Shown here piece by piece: positions 1 to 4,906 of a stretch of DNA of 5,667 nucleotides. A program made the position numbers and the translations under genes. The stretch is from Methanoregula sp. UBA276 (GTDB lineage: Archaea; Halobacteriota; Methanomicrobia; Methanomicrobiales; Methanospirillaceae): assembly GCA_002508495.1 (NCBI GenBank), contig DANA01000013.1, positions 1 through 5,667 of the forward strand, written 5' to 3'. The notes below the pieces were generated by a model, which saw nothing but the letters and a program-made list of their open reading frames with translations, searched no databases and was not told the DNA's origin. The stretch's first letter is position 1. Each line of letters starts with the position of its first letter.

Positions 1-948
1 CGGACACCCGATATCCTCTTCTGCCTGGTTGATGAAGTCCCGGGCTTTTTTGCTGAGCTGGCTGTACTGTGTTGCCCCGAAGCAGTCCTTGTCAATCCGG
101 TCGATGCCCGTGATAGCAGCAATTGTGCAGCCGTTGATCATGGCAGAGTACCGCGCCATTTGCCCGTCCCAGCCGCCAATCCGGCGCTTGCGGTGGGTGA
201 CGGTGCCGAACTCCTGGATGCCCATGGCATCGGAGGTTTCAGCACTCATCTCGGTGGAGAACGGACCTTCCCCGACACGGGTCGGGTATGCCTTGAAGAC
301 GACGACGACATCATCAATGCGGGTCGGACCGACCCCATTGTCCGCCGCAATCTGGGAAGCGGAGGTGTCCTTGCTGGTCACGAAGGGATACGTGCCATAA
401 TAGAGGGAGATCCCAAAGCCCTGGGTGCCTTCAAGGAGAATGTTGTTGCCCTTTTTCAGCTCATCGTCGATTGCCTTGGGCACATCCAGCAGGTACTCGG
501 CAAGTTCGGGAACATCCTTTGCCTGGGGAGAGACCCGCATAACCCGGTCGGAGTTCGCCGGGCCGCACCCGGAACCGGTGCTGCCGATGGTCTTAGCCAG
601 GTGCGAGCTGCCCTTGTCCCGGGCAATGTGGTCTTCGGTGATGATACCACAGCGCTTGTCGACAAAGACACGGCCTTTGACCCCGAGCGTCTCGACTTCG
701 TGCTTGAGGACCCGCGGGTCAACGAGGACACCGCTGCCGATACAGAGTTTTGCATCCGGGTATACAAAACCGGAGGGGACCATACGGACACCATATTCCT
801 TTGTCCCTACCTGAACGGTGTGACCGGCGTTCGGGCCAACACCCCCGCGGGAGATGATGACCGGCTTGTCCTTATGGGCAATGTGGGCAACCATCTTGCC
901 CTTGCCTTCATCTCCGAAAAATCCGCCAACGATGATTATACAGCTCAT
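1..948 (-). CDS. purA: Adenylosuccinate synthetase, 3' end cut off by window edge
   Basis: PurA joins IMP and aspartate using GTP to make adenylosuccinate, the first committed step from IMP to AMP, in the cytoplasm. The 316 residues present begin MSCIIIVGGFFGDEGKGK. The GDEGKGK phosphate-binding loop is at 12-18, with catalytic Asp13. The NAGHT motif at about 40-44 holds the catalytic His43. Further on are GSGVLVDP, a GSTGSGCGPA segment in the IMP-binding region, LLEGTQG, and a PFVTSKDTSASQ stretch near 190. Archaeal enzymes are about 340 residues, roughly 90 shorter than bacterial ones, so only about 20-30 residues should lie beyond the edge. The ATG at 948 puts the first strand and P-loop at the expected distance from the N-terminus. 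No Shine-Dalgarno is visible, so the gene may be leaderless or weakly led. An oddity is GGFFGDEGKGK where GGQWGDEGKGK is usual. The frame is open and intact to the edge, and the identification is secure. Confidence 0.96.
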   Translation of the reverse strand, partial: MSCIIIVGGFFGDEGKGKMVAHIAHKDKPVIISRGGVGPNAGHTVQVGTKEYGVRMVPSGFVYPDAKLCIGSGVLVDPRVLKHEVETLGVKGRVFVDKRCGIITEDHIARDKGSSHLAKTIGSTGSGCGPANSDRVMRVSPQAKDVPELAEYLLDVPKAIDDELKKGNNILLEGTQGFGISLYYGTYPFVTSKDTSASQIAADNGVGPTRIDDVVVVFKAYPTRVGEGPFSTEMSAETSDAMGIQEFGTVTHRKRRIGGWDGQMARYSAMINGCTIAAITGIDRIDKDCFGATQYSQLSKKARDFINQAEEDIGCP

Positions 949-979
949 TTTTGTTTCATGTAGTATAGGAAGGGTCCCA

Positions 980-987
980 AAATAAAC
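980..987 (-). promoter_or_regulatory. Possible TATA box for purA
   Basis: Read on the minus strand, the gap upstream of purA contains TTTATTTT at 987-980, about 35 nt before the purA ATG. An archaeal TATA box here would place the transcript start near 955-960, giving a leader of roughly 10 nt. That fits the absence of a Shine-Dalgarno. The match to the archaeal consensus is moderate and read-through from the upstream operon is possible. Confidence 0.3.
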
Positions 988-1039
988 TATCCCAACCCAC
1001 GATGCATGGGAGTAATGATTACGGGAAACGCGACAGCAG

Positions 1040-1049
1040 GCAAAAAAGG
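1040..1049 (-). terminator. Possible T-tract terminator after the aminotransferase
   Basis: On the minus strand CCTTTTTTGC follows the aminotransferase stop codon by about 14 nt. Archaeal RNA polymerase often terminates at T-runs without a strong hairpin. A single run of six T is weak evidence, so partial read-through into purA is possible. Confidence 0.3.
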
Positions 1050-1060
1050 TGCGGGAAGGG

Positions 1061-2218
1061 TTACAGGTCGGTGATGAACGACTCGATCCGTTTGAGTGCT
1101 TCGCTTAAGTCCTGCCGCGATACCGCGTATGCACACCGGATGTGCCCGGCTCCGCCTTCGCCAAAAACGCTGCCGGGGACAACGGCAACTTTCTGCTCGT
1201 GGAGGAGACGTTCGGCAAACTCGCTGTCGGAAAGGCCCGTCTTTTCGATGGACGGGAAGGCGTAAAACGCACCCTCCGGCACGTGGCAGGGAAGGCCCGC
1301 CCGGTTGAGGCCGGCGATGAACATGTTGCGCCGGAGGCGGTACTCGTTCACCATGCCGTTCTTGTCCTCTTCGGCCGAGTGGAGCGCTTCTGCTGCACCA
1401 GCCTGGCCTATCACCGGTGCACAAAGCATCACGTACTGGTGGATCTTCAGCGCCGCATCGCAGAGCTCCGGCGGTGCACAGAGATACCCGATACGCCAGC
1501 CGGTCATGGCATAGGCCTTGGAGAAGCCGTTGAGGGTGATGGTCCGCTCCCGCAGGTCACCCACCGTTGCCGTGGCACAATGGGGCTTCTCGTACGAGAG
1601 CTCACTATAGACCTCGTCACTGATTACGACAAGGTCATGGTCAATGGCCAGGTCCGCAATCGGTTTGAGATCGTCCTTTGACATCACGGCTCCTGTCGGG
1701 TTGTTCGGGAAGTTGATGAGCAGGGCCTTTGACTTTGGCGTGATCTTCTCGGCGAGCAGGTCCGGGTTCAGCTTGAAGTGATCTTTTTCTACGCAGCGAA
1801 CCGGTACGGGTTTTCCCCCTGCCAGGGTCACGCACGGGGCATAGGAGACATAACTGGGCTGGGCGATCAGCACCTCGTCACCGGGGTCTGTTACTGCCCT
1901 AATGGCGATGTCCAGACCCTCCGAGACACCGGTGGTGATGATCATCTCGGTGTTACTGTCATAGGAGAGGTTGTACTGCTGCGCAAGGTGCCGGGATAAG
2001 GCATCGCGCAGTTTCTGGATCCCCCGGTTCGAAGAGTATGAAGTCGCTCCCTGCTCGACAGAGTAGATGCCGGACTCGCAGATGGTCCATGGCGTCCGGA
2101 AGTCCGGCTCGCCGACACCAAGCGAGATGACCCCCTCCATGGTTAAGACGAGATCGAAGAACTTCCGGATCCCGGAAGGCGGGATCTCGCGTGCACGTTC
2201 TGAGATAAAATCGCGCAT
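1061..2218 (-). CDS. PLP-dependent class I/II aminotransferase (AspC/AspB-like)
   Basis: A fold-type I, pyridoxal-phosphate aminotransferase of 385 residues, the usual length for this family. It moves an amino group between an amino acid and a 2-oxo acid; the exact substrate cannot be read from sequence. Visible motifs are GEPDF at 36-40, the PSY segment at 121-123, NNPTG at 172-176 with the cofactor-contacting Asn, DEVY at 201-204 with the Asp that pairs with the PLP ring nitrogen, and GFSKAYAMTGWRIGY at 231-245 with Schiff-base Lys234. Arg361 in RCAYA is the expected residue binding the substrate carboxylate. All key residues are present. The ATG at 2218 follows a strong GAGGTGAT site overlapping the stop of the AsnC/Lrp gene 10 bp upstream, so it is the last gene of the cdc6 operon. 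Aspartate, aromatic or alanine transaminase activity are all possible. The adjacent Lrp-type regulator suggests amino-acid-responsive control. Confidence 0.93.
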   Translation of the reverse strand: MRDFISERAREIPPSGIRKFFDLVLTMEGVISLGVGEPDFRTPWTICESGIYSVEQGATSYSSNRGIQKLRDALSRHLAQQYNLSYDSNTEMIITTGVSEGLDIAIRAVTDPGDEVLIAQPSYVSYAPCVTLAGGKPVPVRCVEKDHFKLNPDLLAEKITPKSKALLINFPNNPTGAVMSKDDLKPIADLAIDHDLVVISDEVYSELSYEKPHCATATVGDLRERTITLNGFSKAYAMTGWRIGYLCAPPELCDAALKIHQYVMLCAPVIGQAGAAEALHSAEEDKNGMVNEYRLRRNMFIAGLNRAGLPCHVPEGAFYAFPSIEKTGLSDSEFAERLLHEQKVAVVPGSVFGEGGAGHIRCAYAVSRQDLSEALKRIESFITDL

Positions 2219-2221
2219 CTC

Positions 2222-2229
2222 ATCACCTC
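2222..2229 (-). promoter_or_regulatory. Shine-Dalgarno of the aminotransferase gene
   Basis: The minus strand reads GAGGTGAT, an 8-nt complement to the archaeal 16S 3' end, three bases before the ATG at 2218. Its first G is the last base of the upstream regulator's TAG stop. This decides the start and implies translational coupling. Confidence 0.8.
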
Positions 2230-2720
2230 TATGGCGAATACGGGAGCCGTTCCGGCTCGGGCTGCTCGAAGAACGCGTTGCCGTTCTCCTTGTAGGTCTT
2301 CATGATGATGTGGGTGGCAGTCTCGCGGATGCGGTCCATCGGGGCGACATGCTCCGATACGAAACGGGAGACTTCCTGCATGGTCCTGCCGGTTACGATG
2401 AGCTGGAGATCATACGTTCCGGTCATGAGCCGGAGGGTCTTCACCTGCCGGAAACGTGAGAGCCGCTCTGCGATACGGTCGTACCCATAGTCCCGTTCGG
2501 GGCTGACCTTGAGTTCGATGATGGCAGAGACCTCGCTGTTGCCGGCCTTCTCCCAGTTGACCACCGTGGAATAGCCCTTGATTACCTGGGCGGCTTCAAG
2601 AGCAGATACCCGTGCTGTAACCTCGCCCGAGGCAAGGCCCGTCATGGTCGCTACTTCTTCTGCCGAAAGCCGGCTGTTGTCCTCAAGAATCCTGAGGATT
2701 TCGAGATCTTTTTCATCCAT
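2229..2720 (-). CDS. AsnC/Lrp-family transcriptional regulator
   Basis: A 163-residue Lrp/AsnC-type regulator. Residues 1-50 form the N-terminal winged helix-turn-helix: MDEKDLEILRILEDNSRLSA, then EEVATMTGLASGEVTARVSALEAAQVIKGY. Residues about 62-145 form the RAM (ligand-sensing, oligomerisation) domain, with the usual beta-alpha-beta pattern and a GTYDLQLIV strand at 101-109. Members of this family usually bind DNA as dimers or octamers and respond to amino acids. The protein is slightly longer than a typical 150-residue member, with a C-terminal tail (about 146-163) rich in Pro and Glu. The ATG at 2718-2720 is supported by AGGTGAT five bases upstream. The gene lies between cdc6 (6 bp gap) and the aminotransferase (10 bp gap) and is co-transcribed with both. 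Control of the aminotransferase or of its own operon is inferred from position only. Confidence 0.9.
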   Translation of the reverse strand: MDEKDLEILRILEDNSRLSAEEVATMTGLASGEVTARVSALEAAQVIKGYSTVVNWEKAGNSEVSAIIELKVSPERDYGYDRIAERLSRFRQVKTLRLMTGTYDLQLIVTGRTMQEVSRFVSEHVAPMDRIRETATHIIMKTYKENGNAFFEQPEPERLPYSP

Positions 2721-2725
2721 TGCTT

Positions 2726-2732
2726 ATCACCT
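2726..2732 (-). promoter_or_regulatory. Shine-Dalgarno of the AsnC/Lrp gene
   Basis: AGGTGAT on the minus strand, five bases before the ATG at 2720. The TGA inside it is the stop codon of cdc6, so the last codons of the initiator gene form the ribosome-binding site of the next gene. Confidence 0.78.
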
Positions 2733-4019
2733 GAACCAGGTCTTGAGCCACTTGGCTTCATTCTGCGATACGTCAAGGTCCCGGAGCCCGTTGAGGCGCT
2801 GGTCCTTGAGCACCACTTCACGGATCTTGCCCGTGTTTGAGTCAAACCACATCTCCTTGGTCCTGCCGTACCTCCCGCGGCTCACGACCCGCGTATTGAT
2901 AACGCCGAGCATGTTCAGCTCGGAGATCAGGTCCGTGATCCTGCGATGGGTAAGGACGTCAAGCTCGATGGTCGGGGCAATGTCCTGGTATATACGTGAG
3001 ACTTCCCCGCTCGTAAAGATATTCTGTCCCAGTTGTTCCAAAATGAGCATCGAGAAGAGGATCAGCTTGCTCTGGGTCGGCAGGGTTGCAATGCATTCGA
3101 TCATGCTGTCGGTCTCAATCTTTGCCTGCGCCTGCTTGACATGCGCCTCGGTAACCTGGGTGGAATCGTCCCGGTCAGCAAGCTCACCGGAGATCCTGAA
3201 GAGATCGAGGGCCCTCCGTGCATCCCCGTGCTCCTGCGCGGCAAGTGCTGCACACAGGGGAATAACCCCGTCGGCAATTGCGCCATTCACGAATGCCCCG
3301 TCAGCACGCTGGGCAAGGATGTCCACGAGCTGCGGGGCGTTGTAGGGAGGAAATACAATCTCTTCTTCTGAGAGCGATGACAGGACGCGGGGGTCAAGGA
3401 AGTCTTTGAAACTGAGATCATTGGAGATGCCGATGATGCTCACCTTGGAATTTTTCAAATCCACGTTGATCCTGGTCAGGTTATAGAGGGTATCATCCCC
3501 GCTCTTCTTGACCAGTTTATCGATCTCGTCAAGGACAATGACCAGCACACCGCCACCGGCTTCCAGCTGGTTCTTGAGCTCAGCATACACCTGATCGGTA
3601 GGCCAACCGGTCATCGGGATGTGGGTGCGCGTCTTATCGCTTGCAACCTCGTCTGGAACATCGAGGCATTTTGCGATCTGTGCCAGGACCCGGTACTGGG
3701 TATCGATAACTTCGCAGTTCAGGTGGACAATCCGGCAGAGGGTGCCCATCTTCGCGCTTGCTTTTTCAAGCTCCCAGCCAACATAGCCAACGCATGCTGT
3801 TTTTCCCGTGCCTGTTTTTCCATAAATCAGAATGTTTGAAGGTGTTTCGTTCCGGAGCGAGGGGGCAAGAATGGATGCAACTTCATCAATCTGGGGTTTC
3901 CGGTGCGGGAGGATCTGCGGGCGGTACGAGTGCCGGAGAATCTCCCGATCCTTGAATATACGGTTGTTGGTTAAGTATTTTTTAAATAATCCGGTTGAGG
4001 TATCTTCGGTATTGGGCAT
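2727..4019 (-). CDS. cdc6: Orc1/Cdc6 replication initiator
   Basis: This AAA+ ATPase binds origin recognition boxes and loads the MCM helicase in Archaea; at 430 residues it is full length. Walker A GKTGTGKT is at 67-74. Walker B with flanking strand (VLVIVLDEID) is at 158-167. Sensor 1 (IIGISND) is at 195-201. The conserved DPRVLSSLSEEEIVFPPY block at 209-226 carries Arg211. Sensor 2 GDARRA is at 265-270. The C-terminal winged-helix DNA-binding domain spans about 305-400. All ATPase motifs are intact. The ATG at 4019 lies directly upstream of the typical N-terminal segment (FKDREILRHSYRPQILPHR). No Shine-Dalgarno precedes it and a TATA-like element sits 25 nt upstream, so the mRNA is probably leaderless. 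It is the first gene of an operon with an AsnC/Lrp regulator and an aminotransferase. ORB-like repeats start about 70 bp upstream, so this protein is the likely initiator of the adjacent origin and may also regulate its own promoter. Confidence 0.97.
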   Translation of the reverse strand: MPNTEDTSTGLFKKYLTNNRIFKDREILRHSYRPQILPHRKPQIDEVASILAPSLRNETPSNILIYGKTGTGKTACVGYVGWELEKASAKMGTLCRIVHLNCEVIDTQYRVLAQIAKCLDVPDEVASDKTRTHIPMTGWPTDQVYAELKNQLEAGGGVLVIVLDEIDKLVKKSGDDTLYNLTRINVDLKNSKVSIIGISNDLSFKDFLDPRVLSSLSEEEIVFPPYNAPQLVDILAQRADGAFVNGAIADGVIPLCAALAAQEHGDARRALDLFRISGELADRDDSTQVTEAHVKQAQAKIETDSMIECIATLPTQSKLILFSMLILEQLGQNIFTSGEVSRIYQDIAPTIELDVLTHRRITDLISELNMLGVINTRVVSRGRYGRTKEMWFDSNTGKIREVVLKDQRLNGLRDLDVSQNEAKWLKTWFR

Positions 4020-4040
4020 GGTTACACTGTGGAGCTGAGA

Positions 4041-4047
4041 ATAAGTA
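4041..4047 (-). promoter_or_regulatory. TATA-like box of cdc6 (leaderless start)
   Basis: TACTTAT on the minus strand is centred 25 nt upstream of the cdc6 ATG, the spacing expected between an archaeal TATA box and the transcription start. This would put the start at or next to the ATG and explains the missing Shine-Dalgarno. The consensus match is only fair. Confidence 0.42.
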
Positions 4048-4061
4048 CGTCAACACTAAAA

Positions 4062-4073
4062 AACCGATCGGTT
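4062..4073. repeat. 12-bp perfect palindrome upstream of the cdc6 promoter
   Basis: AACCGATCGGTT is a perfect dyad 15 bp upstream of the cdc6 TATA-like box and 16 bp from the nearest ORB-like site. It could be an operator for cdc6, possibly for a helix-turn-helix regulator such as the operon's own AsnC/Lrp protein. No binding evidence is visible. Confidence 0.5.
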
Positions 4074-4088
4074 CATGTGATTGTACGA

Positions 4089-4108
4089 CCCCTTTATTTC
4101 CTTTGGAA
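4089..4108 (-). repeat. ORB-like repeat 1
   Basis: The minus strand reads TTCCAAAGGAAATAAAGGGG: a TTCC/GGAA dyad followed by a G-tract, as in archaeal origin recognition boxes. It matches repeat 2 at 18 of 20 positions and has the same orientation. It lies 41 bp upstream of the cdc6 TATA-like box, so initiator binding could also influence cdc6 transcription. Confidence 0.8.
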
Positions 4109-4110
4109 AT

Positions 4111-4180
4111 CTCGTATATTGTTGTTTAATTTAAGAACTAAAAGATTTTCTTTGTTTTTTAGAATTAATATTTTTCATTC
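4111..4180. other. A+T-rich segment 1 (possible unwinding element)
   Basis: About 81% A+T (13 G/C in 70 bases) with long T-runs, between ORB-like repeat 1 and the degenerate repeat at 4196. It contains TTTTAGAATTAAT (4157-4169), which recurs exactly in the second A+T-rich segment. Here the bordering ORB-like sites point the same way rather than being inverted, so it is the less likely unwinding site. Confidence 0.45.
4157..4169 (+). repeat. 13-bp direct repeat, copy A
   Basis: TTTTAGAATTAAT, identical to copy B at 4359-4371, about 200 bp away in the other A+T-rich segment. AGAATTAAT contains the GAATTA/AATTAA core. This may be low-complexity coincidence or a shared unwinding or protein-binding motif. 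Confidence 0.5.
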
Positions 4181-4195
4181 CCGATGCCGGGATTT

Positions 4196-4212
4196 CCCCT
4201 TGACTTCCACTG
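4196..4212 (-). repeat. Degenerate ORB-like site
   Basis: The plus strand reads CCCCTTGACTTCCACTG, matching the complement of ORB-like repeat 2 at about 12 of 20 positions. The C-tract and TTCC are kept but the GGAA half of the dyad is lost. It is in the same orientation as repeats 1 and 2 and may be a weak or decayed initiator site. Confidence 0.3.
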
Positions 4213-4244
4213 TCTTTTCGGCTTATCCATTTTGATTCTACCAG

Positions 4245-4260
4245 CATTTTCTCCAAAATG
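4245..4260. repeat. Short inverted repeat in the origin region
   Basis: CATTTT-CTCC-AAAATG: 6-bp arms around a 4-base spacer, between the degenerate ORB-like site and ORB-like repeat 2. It could be a small hairpin or dyad binding site; no function is evident. Confidence 0.35.
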
Positions 4261-4287
4261 AGGTCAGATTTTCCTAAATGGGGGACA

Positions 4288-4307
4288 CCCCTTTGTTTCC
4301 TGTGGAA
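4288..4307 (-). repeat. ORB-like repeat 2
   Basis: The minus strand reads TTCCACAGGAAACAAAGGGG, the cleanest ORB-like copy in the window. It borders the left side of the main A+T-rich segment with its G-tract pointing away from it. It is inverted relative to repeat 3, which shares 17 of 20 positions. Just beyond its G-tract is an oppositely oriented TAAATGGGGG (4275-4284), giving a head-to-head G/C-tract dyad. Confidence 0.85.
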
Positions 4308-4315
4308 CCTATTGG

Positions 4316-4333
4316 GGAAAGGTTACCCTTTCC
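4316..4333. repeat. Inverted repeat at the edge of the unwinding segment
   Basis: GGAAAGG-TTAC-CCTTTCC: perfect 7-bp arms with a 4-base loop, eight bases after ORB-like repeat 2 and immediately before an A-run that opens the A+T-rich segment. Its position suggests an origin element, either a hairpin when melted or a dyad site. It is too early in the intergenic region to be a terminator for any gene seen. Confidence 0.55.
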
Positions 4334-4358
4334 AAAAAAAAGATATTGTGAAAAGCCA

Positions 4359-4371
4359 TTTTAGAATTAAT
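4359..4371 (+). repeat. 13-bp direct repeat, copy B
   Basis: TTTTAGAATTAAT, identical to copy A at 4157-4169, within the main A+T-rich segment. Confidence 0.5.
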
Positions 4372-4380
4372 CTTTAATAC

Positions 4381-4390
4381 TATATAAATA
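4381..4390 (+). promoter_or_regulatory. Strong TATA-like box inside the origin
   Basis: TATATAAATA, a near-ideal archaeal TATA box. On the plus strand it would direct a start near 4408-4415, but no convincing gene follows within 490 bp. Options are an origin-derived non-coding transcript, a long leader for moaB, or simply an easily melted part of the unwinding element. Its complement TATTTATATA could also act leftward. Confidence 0.35.
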
Positions 4391-4495
4391 AACCGATATT
4401 GTTTTTGAATTATTTCTGTTTTTTAACTACCATTATTGCAGGTTCTTCACTCGATGAAACTGAAATTAATAACGGTGATGAATATATGGGGAGAC

Positions 4496-4515
4496 TTCCA
4501 CAGGAAATGATGGGG
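4496..4515 (+). repeat. ORB-like repeat 3 (inverted)
   Basis: The plus strand reads TTCCACAGGAAATGATGGGG and the G-run continues to 4517. Its first 12 bases are identical to repeat 2, and 17 of 20 positions match overall. It lies on the opposite strand to repeats 1 and 2, so it closes the right side of the main A+T-rich segment with its G-tract facing outward. Confidence 0.78.
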
Positions 4516-4520
4516 GGTGC

Positions 4521-4906
4521 TGGTCCAGAGTTCAATCAAAGGTGCAAACAGGGTTACAGGTTGCCGCGATCCAGCCCTTCTCACCAAATGCTTACTTGCC
4601 CCGCCGTACCCTGTGAGGGGGCCTGACGTGGGGTGTACTCACACAGATCCAAATTGTAAGTGTTTTTCATTATTCGGGTGCGAACCCTGCCGCGTACCTG
4701 CGTGTTTCAACAAAGCCGGATTTTCAAAGGGCATTCACAATTCCCTAAAACCTGGTAAATATCCCTTGAGGGCAGGTACGCCCCCTCCCCTTTTCCGCGG
4801 CCCCCCCTTTGACAGAAGAACATTCATATTTGCGGGGGTATTTACTCCACTTCCTGATATATCGTCCAAAATTCTCATTACTCTTGAAAAGTAACCACTC
4901 TCTGTT
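4521..4906. other. Intergenic stretch without a convincing gene
   Basis: Some 386 bp between ORB-like repeat 3 and moaB. A 125-codon plus-strand frame opens at GTG 4517, inside the G-tract of the ORB-like repeat. It has no ribosome-binding site and no recognisable family, and its composition is unlike the flanking genes, so I do not call it. The stretch holds a possible stem (TGTGAG at 4612-4617 with CTCACA at 4638-4643) enclosing two G4 runs, and a C-tract cluster at 4781-4811. It may carry origin-flanking elements, a moaB leader or gene remnants. Confidence 0.5.
4781..4811 (-). other. G-tract cluster with half-ORB sequence (possible G-quadruplex)
   Basis: The plus strand has C5, C4 and C7 runs, so the minus strand carries G7, G4 and G5. 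CCCCTTTG at 4804-4811 is identical to the G-tract half of ORB-like repeat 2 (4288-4295), and CCCCTTTTCC at 4787-4796 resembles it with bases missing. Splitting the G7 run gives four G3 tracts with one long loop, so a quadruplex is possible. It may be a weak outer initiator site or an unrelated G-rich element. Confidence 0.35.

Larger units (their letters stand above)
4334..4440. other. Main A+T-rich segment, likely duplex-unwinding element
   Basis: About 80% A+T (21 G/C in 107 bases by hand count), between inverted ORB-like repeats 2 and 3. It includes an eight-A run, the 13-bp repeat copy B, two GATATTGT copies (4342-4349 and 4395-4402) and the TATATAAATA box. In archaeal origins the region melted by Orc1/Cdc6 lies in this position. 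Function is inferred from composition and layout. Confidence 0.7.
4040..4520. other. Candidate chromosomal replication origin (oriC)
   Basis: This gene-free stretch directly upstream of cdc6 holds three ORB-like 20-mers (4089-4108, 4288-4307, 4496-4515) and a degenerate fourth. Two A+T-rich segments lie between them: 4111-4180 with 13 G/C in 70 bases and 4334-4440 with 21 G/C in 107, by hand count. The second is flanked by inverted ORBs, the classic layout of archaeal origins with a duplex-unwinding element between oppositely oriented initiator sites. Adjacency to an intact Orc1/Cdc6 gene supports the call, since archaeal origins commonly lie next to their initiator gene. Activity is inferred, not shown; an additional origin elsewhere on the chromosome cannot be excluded. 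Confidence 0.85.

Noticed and set aside
160..963. Long plus-strand frame of 267 codons
   Set aside because: It lies entirely opposite purA, which has unmistakable family motifs on the minus strand. It is a shadow frame caused by G/C-rich codons.
2578..3345. Plus-strand frame of 255 codons, rich in Ser and Arg
   Set aside because: It is antisense to the AsnC/Lrp gene and cdc6, has a low-complexity Ser/Arg-rich composition typical of shadow frames, and shows no family motif.
4451..4481. C/D-box-like elements (CGATGA, CTGA, GTGATGA)
   Set aside because: Only two bases separate the first C-like box from CTGA, and no D box follows the second at guide length, so a C/D guide RNA is not supported.
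4399..4626. 75-codon plus-strand frame following the TATATAAATA box
   Set aside because: It would start at TTG without a ribosome-binding site, runs through the A+T-rich segment and ORB-like repeat 3, and has no recognisable domain. A leaderless start near 4410 would not coincide with this codon.
4676..4695. tRNA T-arm-like GGGTGCGAACCC
   Set aside because: The loop lacks the TTCRA pattern and no acceptor, D or anticodon arms can be folded around it.
4517..4894. 125-codon, Cys-rich plus-strand frame
   Set aside because: It starts with GTG inside the ORB G-tract and has no Shine-Dalgarno. It contains a Pro/Gly run generated by the C-tract cluster, and its codon choice is unlike neighbouring genes. 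Conservation in relatives could revive it.
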